Assembly: GCA_016786865.1 (NCBI GenBank)
Contig: JAEUVE010000005.1
Span: 1-44,258, forward strand
Direction: 5' to 3'
From: Sediminibacterium sp.
Lineage (GTDB): Bacteria > Bacteroidota > Bacteroidia > Chitinophagales > Chitinophagaceae
Length of the DNA stretch: 44,258 bases
Of the stretch, positions 8,234 through 16,424 are shown piece after piece; the first letter of the stretch is position 1, and each line of letters begins with the position of its first letter. The position numbers were made by a program, and so were the translations under genes. Below the pieces are notes generated by a model, which was not told where the DNA came from, did not search any database, and worked only from the letters and a program-made list of their open reading frames with translations.

Positions 8234-11200
8234 ATGAGAAAATTGCTTTTTGTGTCGCTTTTGCTGTGCTGCCTTTCTGCAACAGCACAGGTTTCCGATT
8301 TTTCCTACACAGCAAAATGGACGGAAATTGATACCCTGATCATTTCAAGGGATCTGCCACGCTCCGCCCTCACTGAAGTAAACAAATTGTACGATCGCGC
8401 CAAACGCGAAAAGCAATCTGCGCAGGCCATCAAATGCCTGCTCTATACTTTAAGCCTCGAAGAAAAAACAGGTGCCGCAGAAATTGGTTCGCAGGTACAA
8501 CAACTTCAAAAAGAACTGGACCAGGCCGAGGGGATTGCAGAGGCAAGCATCCTGCATATGGTACTGGCTAAAAAATACCTGCGCTATTTTCAGGAACAGC
8601 GCTGGACTATTTTGGGCAGAAAAACCACCTCCACTCCTGGCAAGGCCGATATCAATACCTGGAACGGAAAAGATTTTGAAAAAGCAATTGAAACGCATTA
8701 CAACGCTGCACTAAAAGCGCCCAATCTGCTCTATGCTACTCCAATAAGCCAACTGGATGCCCTTGTATTAAAAGGAAATGATACAACGGGAATTTTCAAA
8801 AATAATTTACTGGACCTGCTGGCCACAGAAGCGCTGGAATATTACAAGAACAAGGAAAACTACAGCAGCACTTCCTTTTATCAAAAGAAACTCAGCAACC
8901 CTGCCCTCCTGAGTCCTGCAGCTGTTTTTATGCGTACGCAATTCAATGCAACAGCAACCGGCGAAAACAATTTCAAGATCATTGGTCTTTACCAGCTAAT
9001 GCTGCAGCTGCACGAACAGGCAGGTAACCGAAATATGATGGCCCGTTATGATGCAGACCGGATAGACTGGGCCAACAAGAACTCGCAATTTGCCAACAAA
9101 GCAGGTATATACCATTCTGCATTGAACCAATTGCTCCAATACAACCACCCAACCATTTCTGCCAGGGCATTGTACCTGCAGGCATCATCGGAAATGGATC
9201 GTGGTTCAACCTACGAACCCTTTCGTGATACCACCAACCGCTATGCACTGAATGATGCGCTGAAGATCATCGACACTGCCAAACAATTGCTGGGTGAAGC
9301 AATCTGGGGACAGAATGGTTTCCATCGCCTGTATCAGCAAATCAACAGTGTATTCCTGAGTGGCAATATAGAAAAAACCAATCTTCCGGATCAACCCTTC
9401 CGGGCACTGATCCGTTACCAGAACCTCAACACGGTTTATGCCAGAATTTACCCGCTCCATTCCAGGGAATTTCTCCGGAACAATTATTTACTAGACTATA
9501 AAAGTATTATGGCAGCCCACCAGCCGGCAGATAGTTTTGTACAAATATTGCCGCATACCGGCGACCACCAGCAACATGCGGTGGAAATCAAAATTGCCGG
9601 ATTGCCGCAGGGTGATTATTTCATTATTTTCAGTTCAGGAAAGGATTTTGATATTTCCAAAAATGCCATTTCTACCAGTCATTTTACCATTTCCGATTTA
9701 ACCTATTTCAAAGACGGAAACCGATTTTTTGTGAGAGACCTCCATTCCGGAAAACCCATTGTTTCTGCAGATGTAACCATCTATACCAATAATTACCAGG
9801 AAGGTTTATCCGGCAACAGAAGATTCAAAACACTGCAGCTGCACAGCAGGGTAAAAACAGATCGCAACGGCAGTTTCAGCATTGCAAACCCAAACAATTC
9901 CTACAACAACTATGTGCTGGAAATTCAAAGTAATAAAAAAACGTTGATTGCGGAAACAGAGGAGATGAACCTCTACCCCTACCCCGCTTTGCACAACAAC
10001 AACCCAAAAAAGCAGCTCGAATACGAACAGGAAAACAACAGAATGTTCTTTTTTACAGACCGTACTGTTTATCGTCCGGGGCAGCAGCTGCAATTCAAAG
10101 GCATTGCAGTTACCAGAGATTTTACTACCCAAAAAAGCAAACTGATCCAAAACAGAACACCTGTGGTGGTTCGTTTGAGAAATGCCAACCACCAGTTGAT
10201 TGATTCTGTTCGCTGTTCTCTTAACGATTTTGGTTCCATTACCGGAGCTTTCCGTTTACCCGAAACCGGCTTAACCGGAAGATGGTATATCGAAGCCGGT
10301 GGATTCAACGGATCTCAGATTTCCTTCAGGATGGAAGAATACAAACGGCCCGACCTTACCCTGGTGATGAACCGGATGCAACCGGGCTACCATATTTCGG
10401 ACAGCATCCGGATCGGAGGCCAGACAAAAGCCTATGCAGGCAATGCTGTTGGCAATGCACGCATTTCCTACACCATTACAGCATCTGTTTTCTTTACCGG
10501 CAGAACCGATTATTATCCGGAAAGGTTACCCGATTTTTCTCCGGTTACCGGAGAAACCCGGTCCGATGCAAAGGGTCATTTTGAGATACCTTTTACACCA
10601 GACAATGCAGACAGGCAGTACTATATAGAACTTACCGCTACCGACAACAATGGCAGAACCGCAGAGCAACGTGCCCGATTTTTTGTTGCTACGCAGGCTA
10701 TGGAACTGCGCAACAAGTTTTCGGTTACAGTGGAAAAAAACAGTTTTACTGCAATAACGGCAGATACAACAGATGCATTCGGGAATACATACAATTCCAA
10801 AGTTATTGTCCGGCTGTATAAAGCTTCTACGCCCAACAGGCTTATCCGAAAGCGTTTGTGGCAGCGCCCGGATCAGTTTATATTTTCTGAAGCTGCATTT
10901 ACAGCAGCATTCCCCAACGATGAATACGGCCACGAATCGGATTACAGATCCTGGAATTTAACACCGGTTACCCTGAAAGACAGTATCCTGTATGCAGGCA
11001 ATAAAAAATCAGTTGCCTTAAGCCCGGGTCAGATTGAAGCAGGAGTATATAAATATGAAACCACGGCTTTTGATACTGCAGGACATTCCCTGGTAGTGAA
11101 TCAGTATGTGCTGGTGTACGACCAGGCCGGAAAACAATTGCCCTTCCCCTCCTATCAGCTCACCGGAAGTGCAGACCAGGAGATATTACCCGGGAACACT

Positions 11201-14200
11201 GCCAGCTTGCTGAATTTCAGCAGCCTGAACAAACGGTATATTACCCGTAAAATAAAAGCAGAATCCGCTACCGGCGAACAGGAGTACCAGTACCTGCTGG
11301 CAGATGGCAATGCCATACTGAATATCCCCATCACCGAAAAACACCGCGGCAGACTGATTGTTACAGATGCATTTGTTGCTGCAGGAAGATGCTATACCTG
11401 GCAATACATGGTGCAGGTTCCCTGGAACAACAAAAAACTCCAGGTAAACTATACCAGTTTCAGGAAAGAATCCGAGCCGGGCAACAAAGAAACCTGGACC
11501 ATTGAAGTGTTGAATCATGCAGGAAAGCCTGCTGAAGCAGAACTGCTCACCGCCATGTACGATGCCAGCCTAGATGCAATTGCTCCGCATAAATGGAACC
11601 TGCCGGCACTTTGGGGATCAAATAACTGGATGAATCAATTTGGCAGCAGGCAATTTGAAATTGCCCGGCACATCGACAGGAATGCACCCGATACCTGTGT
11701 GAATGAATTTTATTTTACCAGGGATATTTTGGCCGGCAGTGGAAATGATTTTATGAACTACGGCGGAATGAACAACAACCCAACCATCTTCTCCGATGTC
11801 TGGATCAACAACTGTAACAATTTTTCCTCCGGTCTCAACACTAAGGAACCCTTGTACGAGAAGGTTTTTACCATGCCTGCTGCTCCGGAGTTGCGATCGC
11901 CTTTGGCTGCAAACCTGAAGATCCGTGGAAACAGTGACGTAGCCAATAATGATGCCGACGCTAACCAGACAGATGCAGTGGAAGAAGTTCAGATCAGAAA
12001 GAACCTGAATGAAACCGCTTTTTTCCTGCCACAATTACAACCCGACAGCAGCGGAATGATCCGATTCAGCTTTAGTTTGCCCGAATCAGTAACTACCTGG
12101 AAGTGGATGAGCATTGCCCATACCAAAGACCTGGCATTCGGCAGCAACACAACAACAATGATCACGCGTAAAAAGATCATGGTGCAACCCAATGCCCCCC
12201 GTTTCCTGCGCGAAGGAGACCATATGGAGTTCAGCACCCGGATTGCCAATACCAGTACAGAAGAACAAAGTGGTCTGGTTACGCTGGAATTACTGGATGC
12301 TACTACCAATCGTTCTGTGGATGGCTGGTTTCAGAATATTTTTCCGCAACAATATTTCACAGTAGGAGCAGGTGAATCGGTGGTGATTCGTTTCCCGATC
12401 GAAATTCCGTTCAGCTTTAATAAGCCGCTTACCTGGCGGGTAATTGCAAAGGCAGGTAATTACAGCGATGGTGAAGAACAAATCATACCGGTTCTGACCA
12501 ACAGGCAACTGGTCACAGAAACCCTTCCTTTGTATTTACCTAAAGACACCACGCAGCAATTCCGCTTCAACAAGCTGATGCAACACAACAGTGAAACTGC
12601 TACCAACCAGTCGTTTACCGTAGAATATACGGTTAATCCTGTGTGGAATGCAGTAATGGCCATCCCTTCTATTTCAGGACCTGTTGCAGAATCTGCACTG
12701 CAACTGTTCCATCAGCTCTATGCTGCTCAACTGGGTAGCTATATCCTGCACAGGAGTCCTGTAATCCGGAACGTATTGGATGCGCTGAACAAAGACAGTG
12801 TTTCATTAAAAAGCAACCTCGAAAAAAATTCAGCGCTGAAGCAATTGCTCCTCGAAGAAACACCCTGGGTATTAGCCGCGACCAATGAAACACAGCAAAT
12901 GCAACAACTGGCCAGCTACTTCAGCCGAAACAAAGATTTCTCCATCGCAGAATGGCTCAGTAAAATGGAAGCATTGCAATTACCCAATGGTGCATTTTCC
13001 TGGATGAAAAACGGACCGGAAGACCGCCATATCACACAGCAGATTTTAACCGGCATGGGCCGTTTGAAAAAACTGGGCGCTATTGGAACGGATGTAGCCA
13101 TGCAGGTAAAACCCATGTTGATGAAAGCCTTGAGCTACGCTGATGCCGCCATCGGTAAGGATTACGCCGATATGATCCAGGCAAAAACAGCAGCTACCAT
13201 TGCTCCGGTTCAGATTCGTCAGATCGAATACCTGTACATGCGCAGCTTCTTCAACGATATTGCCATCAGCGATAGCAATGCGTACCGGTTTTTTTACAAC
13301 CGCAGTAAAACCGGATGGCAAAAACAAAACAGTTATACAAAAGCAATGATTGCGCTGATTGCCTTCCGCAACAACAACGAACAGTGGGCTGTTCAGCAAA
13401 TTGTTCCTTCCTTACTCGAAAACAGCATACAGGATGCCCGCAAAGGCATGTTCTGGAAAACAACCTATACCAACTCCTGGTATGAATCTCCAATAACGCA
13501 CCAAAGTATGCTGATCAGTTGCTTCGAAGAAATCAACGGAAAAGAAAAGAAATACACGGCTGCGATTGATGCCATGCGCACCTGGCTCTTGCTGAACAAA
13601 CAAACCAACAACTGGAAAACAGCTATTGCCACTGCAGATGCCTGCTATGCCCTGTTGCTGAATGGCAGCAACTGGCTCAACAATAAAAGAACAGTGCAAA
13701 TTGATTTAGGCAGGCAGAGCATTCACAGCGATAACCAGAAAACCATGGCCGGCAGCGGATACCTGAAAGTAAATCTGAATCCTGCAGCGATTGTTCCTGA
13801 AATGGGCAATATTAAGGTTCGGGTAAGCTCCGGTTCACAGACCGCATCGGCGCAGCCTTCCTACGGAGGGGTTTACTGGCAATACTTCGAAGAGCTGAGC
13901 AATATTACAGCCGACAGCAGCAGGCTTCCCCTTTCTGTACACAAGGCCTTGTTCCGGGAACAAACTACAGCTTCGGGCACAGTACTGATACCGATCCGCG
14001 AAGACGAAGAAATCGGCATCGGCGACAAAATTATGGTTCAGTTAACACTCAGATCGGATCGCGATATGGAATACGTTCACCTGAAAGATATGCGAGCTGC
14101 TTCCATGGAACCATTGCACCGGATCAGCACCTATCAATGGCAGGAAGGCCTGGGCTACTATGAAAGTACCAGAGATACCAGATCCGACTTTTTCATCGGA

Positions 14201-14350
14201 TATTTGCCCAAAGGAACCTACATCTTTAATTACGAAGCAATCGCAACTCATGCAGGCAGGTTTTCGGCAGGCATTGCAACCGTACAGAGTATGTATGCGC
14301 CGGAATTCAGCAGCCATTCGGCCGGCCTGAACATTCGGATCAAAGAATAA
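8234..14350 (+). CDS. Large alpha-2-macroglobulin family protein lacking the thioester motif
   Basis: 2038 residues with a signal peptide (1-19, ending ATAQ), so periplasmic or surface. The first 500 residues are helical and tetratricopeptide-like in feel. Macroglobulin beta domains follow, including the MG signature TDRTVYRPGQQLQFKG near 607-622. The central A2M domain starts near 1253 (LNETAFFLPQL, then TTWKW). The C-terminal part has alpha-toroid-like helices and a final receptor-like beta domain. Where thioester forms have a CxEQ motif, this one reads SISGPVAESAL (about 1480-1490), so it cannot form the covalent trap. Family members inhibit or entrap proteases, and the thioester-free ones are poorly understood. 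The FAD oxidoreductase gene follows after 10 bases. No penicillin-binding protein partner is adjacent. Confidence 0.9.
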   Translation: MRKLLFVSLLLCCLSATAQVSDFSYTAKWTEIDTLIISRDLPRSALTEVNKLYDRAKREKQSAQAIKCLLYTLSLEEKTGAAEIGSQVQQLQKELDQAEGIAEASILHMVLAKKYLRYFQEQRWTILGRKTTSTPGKADINTWNGKDFEKAIETHYNAALKAPNLLYATPISQLDALVLKGNDTTGIFKNNLLDLLATEALEYYKNKENYSSTSFYQKKLSNPALLSPAAVFMRTQFNATATGENNFKIIGLYQLMLQLHEQAGNRNMMARYDADRIDWANKNSQFANKAGIYHSALNQLLQYNHPTISARALYLQASSEMDRGSTYEPFRDTTNRYALNDALKIIDTAKQLLGEAIWGQNGFHRLYQQINSVFLSGNIEKTNLPDQPFRALIRYQNLNTVYARIYPLHSREFLRNNYLLDYKSIMAAHQPADSFVQILPHTGDHQQHAVEIKIAGLPQGDYFIIFSSGKDFDISKNAISTSHFTISDLTYFKDGNRFFVRDLHSGKPIVSADVTIYTNNYQEGLSGNRRFKTLQLHSRVKTDRNGSFSIANPNNSYNNYVLEIQSNKKTLIAETEEMNLYPYPALHNNNPKKQLEYEQENNRMFFFTDRTVYRPGQQLQFKGIAVTRDFTTQKSKLIQNRTPVVVRLRNANHQLIDSVRCSLNDFGSITGAFRLPETGLTGRWYIEAGGFNGSQISFRMEEYKRPDLTLVMNRMQPGYHISDSIRIGGQTKAYAGNAVGNARISYTITASVFFTGRTDYYPERLPDFSPVTGETRSDAKGHFEIPFTPDNADRQYYIELTATDNNGRTAEQRARFFVATQAMELRNKFSVTVEKNSFTAITADTTDAFGNTYNSKVIVRLYKASTPNRLIRKRLWQRPDQFIFSEAAFTAAFPNDEYGHESDYRSWNLTPVTLKDSILYAGNKKSVALSPGQIEAGVYKYETTAFDTAGHSLVVNQYVLVYDQAGKQLPFPSYQLTGSADQEILPGNTASLLNFSSLNKRYITRKIKAESATGEQEYQYLLADGNAILNIPITEKHRGRLIVTDAFVAAGRCYTWQYMVQVPWNNKKLQVNYTSFRKESEPGNKETWTIEVLNHAGKPAEAELLTAMYDASLDAIAPHKWNLPALWGSNNWMNQFGSRQFEIARHIDRNAPDTCVNEFYFTRDILAGSGNDFMNYGGMNNNPTIFSDVWINNCNNFSSGLNTKEPLYEKVFTMPAAPELRSPLAANLKIRGNSDVANNDADANQTDAVEEVQIRKNLNETAFFLPQLQPDSSGMIRFSFSLPESVTTWKWMSIAHTKDLAFGSNTTTMITRKKIMVQPNAPRFLREGDHMEFSTRIANTSTEEQSGLVTLELLDATTNRSVDGWFQNIFPQQYFTVGAGESVVIRFPIEIPFSFNKPLTWRVIAKAGNYSDGEEQIIPVLTNRQLVTETLPLYLPKDTTQQFRFNKLMQHNSETATNQSFTVEYTVNPVWNAVMAIPSISGPVAESALQLFHQLYAAQLGSYILHRSPVIRNVLDALNKDSVSLKSNLEKNSALKQLLLEETPWVLAATNETQQMQQLASYFSRNKDFSIAEWLSKMEALQLPNGAFSWMKNGPEDRHITQQILTGMGRLKKLGAIGTDVAMQVKPMLMKALSYADAAIGKDYADMIQAKTAATIAPVQIRQIEYLYMRSFFNDIAISDSNAYRFFYNRSKTGWQKQNSYTKAMIALIAFRNNNEQWAVQQIVPSLLENSIQDARKGMFWKTTYTNSWYESPITHQSMLISCFEEINGKEKKYTAAIDAMRTWLLLNKQTNNWKTAIATADACYALLLNGSNWLNNKRTVQIDLGRQSIHSDNQKTMAGSGYLKVNLNPAAIVPEMGNIKVRVSSGSQTASAQPSYGGVYWQYFEELSNITADSSRLPLSVHKALFREQTTASGTVLIPIREDEEIGIGDKIMVQLTLRSDRDMEYVHLKDMRAASMEPLHRISTYQWQEGLGYYESTRDTRSDFFIGYLPKGTYIFNYEAIATHAGRFSAGIATVQSMYAPEFSSHSAGLNIRIKE

Positions 14351-14360
14351 ACAAAGCAGG

Positions 14361-15413
14361 ATGATCGATTACATTATAGTGGGGCAGGGACTTTGCGGAA
14401 CCTTCATGAGCTGGAACCTGATAAAGGCAGGAAAAAAAGTGTTGGTGATTGATGAGTCTAAACCTTTCAGTGCAAGCAAGGTAGCCAGCGGAGTCATCAA
14501 CCCGGTTACGGGAAGAAGAATTGTGCGTACCTGGGAAATTGAAAAGCTGATGCCCTTTGCCGTACAGGCCTACAAGGATTTAGGCAATGAACTGGGAACA
14601 ACACTGATCAGGCAATGCAATATCCTCGACTTTCATTCTACGCCGCAGATGAAACTGGCATTTGAAGAACGCCTGCCGGAGGAACAGGAATACCTGCGCA
14701 TCCCGGAGAACAGCGATCAGTGGTGGAACTATTTTCATCCGGCCTTTGGTGTGGGTGAAATTGACCCCTGCTGGCTGATCGACCTGCACGCCATGCTGGA
14801 AGGATGGAGAAAAAAACTGATCGCACTCCATGCATTACTCAATGAACGTTTTGAACTGCAGGATTGCGAGATAGGTTCTGACCAGGTATGCTACAAGGGC
14901 ATCCGGGCCGCAAAGATTATTTTCTGCGATGGCACTGCAGGATTTGAAAACCCCTATTTCCATTTACTGCCCTATGCAAGAAACAAAGGGCAGGCTATTT
15001 TTGCTTCCATCCCCGACCTTCCGCCCAACCATATTTACAAACAGGGAATAAGCGTTGTTCCGTGGAAGAAAGATCTGTTCTGGATCGGCTCCACCTACGA
15101 GTGGAATTTCACCCACCTGAATCCCGACACTGCATTCAGAGAAAAAGTGGAAATACAACTAAAGCGCTGGCTCAAACTTCCTTATACCATTGTGGATCAC
15201 CAGGCATCGGAACGTCCGGCCAATATGGAGCGACGACCTTTTGTAGGATTGCATCCCGTGCACGGCGCTGTTGGATTGCTGAATGGCATGGGCACCAAGG
15301 GTTGCAGCCTCTCTCCTTATTTTGCCGCAGCATTCACCGCTTACCTGTTGCAGGGAACGCCCATTCATCCGTTGGCGGATGTGCAACGTTTTCGTAAAAT
15401 TTTAAGCAGATAA
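14361..15413 (+). CDS. FAD-dependent oxidoreductase of the DAO family
   Basis: 350 residues. The N terminus is a dinucleotide-binding beta-alpha-beta fold with GQGLCG (8-13) after IIVG, and Asp31 (VIDES) at the end of the second strand for ribose binding. A further family feature is the SGVINPVTGRR segment (43-53). Near the C terminus ERRPFVGLHP and NGMGTKGCSLSP are the second FAD-contact region of DAO enzymes, resembling ThiO and the MnmC C-terminal domain. The substrate cannot be told from sequence; amino acids or an N-methyl compound are typical for the family. It has no signal peptide and is cytoplasmic. The tight spacing to the macroglobulin gene suggests cotranscription, although a shared function is not obvious. 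Confidence 0.88.
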   Translation: MIDYIIVGQGLCGTFMSWNLIKAGKKVLVIDESKPFSASKVASGVINPVTGRRIVRTWEIEKLMPFAVQAYKDLGNELGTTLIRQCNILDFHSTPQMKLAFEERLPEEQEYLRIPENSDQWWNYFHPAFGVGEIDPCWLIDLHAMLEGWRKKLIALHALLNERFELQDCEIGSDQVCYKGIRAAKIIFCDGTAGFENPYFHLLPYARNKGQAIFASIPDLPPNHIYKQGISVVPWKKDLFWIGSTYEWNFTHLNPDTAFREKVEIQLKRWLKLPYTIVDHQASERPANMERRPFVGLHPVHGAVGLLNGMGTKGCSLSPYFAAAFTAYLLQGTPIHPLADVQRFRKILSR

Positions 15414-15459
15414 TTTCTTACAAAAAATTAATATTGCGCCTTACCAGCTAAACTGCCCC

Positions 15460-15900
15460 ATGCCCCATTCTGCCGAAGAGGTACACGATCTGAGAATATT
15501 GCCTGAACCCACCGATTCAGAAGATCAGTACATCATACCATTACAATACAGAAAAATGGAGAATCTCCATATTGTTTTCTGGCTGTTCAAAGATGTAGCC
15601 TGGTGCATGGGACTGAGCTGGCTTGGCATAACCATGATTGTTCCTACCCTGATCATTTCCATCATCATTGCTTACAGAACCAGGGAATATATGTCGGAGC
15701 TTTGCCATAACCTGGCAATTACTGTTTGGATTTCTGCCAACTCTTACTGGATGGTATCAGAGTTCCTGCATTTCGACAACAGGATTATTGCAGGTGAAGT
15801 TACTTTCAAACACCTTGCATTAATACCATTTATTGCGGGGATACTGATATTGGGTTTCTATTACCTGATCTGGAAACCCCGAAACCGGAACAAAGCTTAA
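15460..15900 (+). CDS. Small integral membrane protein of unknown function
   Basis: 146 residues. A hydrophilic N-terminal region of about 35 residues, rich in acidic residues, is followed by about four hydrophobic segments (about 37-55, 57-74, 85-100 and 117-138) and a short basic tail ending NRNKA. No enzymatic motif is seen and I do not recognise the family. It has the same orientation as the oxidoreductase, 46 bases downstream. Its stop codon shares TTAA (15897-15900) with the converging gene at 15897. Confidence 0.75.
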   Translation: MPHSAEEVHDLRILPEPTDSEDQYIIPLQYRKMENLHIVFWLFKDVAWCMGLSWLGITMIVPTLIISIIIAYRTREYMSELCHNLAITVWISANSYWMVSEFLHFDNRIIAGEVTFKHLALIPFIAGILILGFYYLIWKPRNRNKA

Positions 15901-16388
15901 ACAAATAAGCCCCACTCGTCTTCATAGGCATCTTTCTGAAAAGTAGATACCCATTGTTTAAAGAGTTCCCTGAACTTGCTCAGGGCCTCTTCTATCACTT
16001 TTTTATGTCCTTCATCGGCCCAGCCCATGAGTACGGCAAAACCCAGTTGTTCAGACAATTGCTTACAATTGGTCCGGATGATGGATGCGTTCTCCATTTT
16101 CAGCACATAGAGATCCATGCTGATGGCGCCGATGATTTTGGGAGCAACGATCATGGCATTTTCATAAATCAGCGCCTTGGTGGAAGCAGGATGATTCTCT
16201 TCCCCGTCGTCTGCCAGGTTTTCTGCAAATGCAATCACGAGCCCGAATACCTCCCGCCATTGTTTGTACATGGCTTTGGCAATGGCCCTGGCAGGTCCCC
16301 TGCGCCACTCCTCACCGGCTTCGTCGGGACCAACTTTATAACGGCTGTCGTCCCACTCCGGCAAAAAATTCAGGTCGTTTAAATCCAT
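15897..16388 (-). CDS. Small helical protein of unknown function
   Basis: 163 residues, soluble, with no signal peptide. The sequence is acidic and dominated by predicted helices, with conspicuous Trp residues (EEWRRGPAR at 26-34, YKQWREVF). It opens MDLNDLNFLPEW and ends DEWGLFV. This looks like a conserved Bacteroidota helical-bundle protein, but I cannot name a function. It follows uvrA on the same strand with a 36-base gap and may be cotranscribed. It converges on the membrane protein gene with a 4-base overlap. Confidence 0.75.
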   Translation of the reverse strand: MDLNDLNFLPEWDDSRYKVGPDEAGEEWRRGPARAIAKAMYKQWREVFGLVIAFAENLADDGEENHPASTKALIYENAMIVAPKIIGAISMDLYVLKMENASIIRTNCKQLSEQLGFAVLMGWADEGHKKVIEEALSKFRELFKQWVSTFQKDAYEDEWGLFV

Positions 16389-16424
16389 TTATTGAAGATA
16401 ATACAAGAAACGGGGATTATCATG

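Noticed and set aside
7254..8315. Long minus-strand open frame (353 codons) opposite sucD
   Set aside because: It mirrors the codon pattern of sucD, has no domain or sensible start site, and its composition (many Cys, His and Phe) is typical of an antisense shadow.
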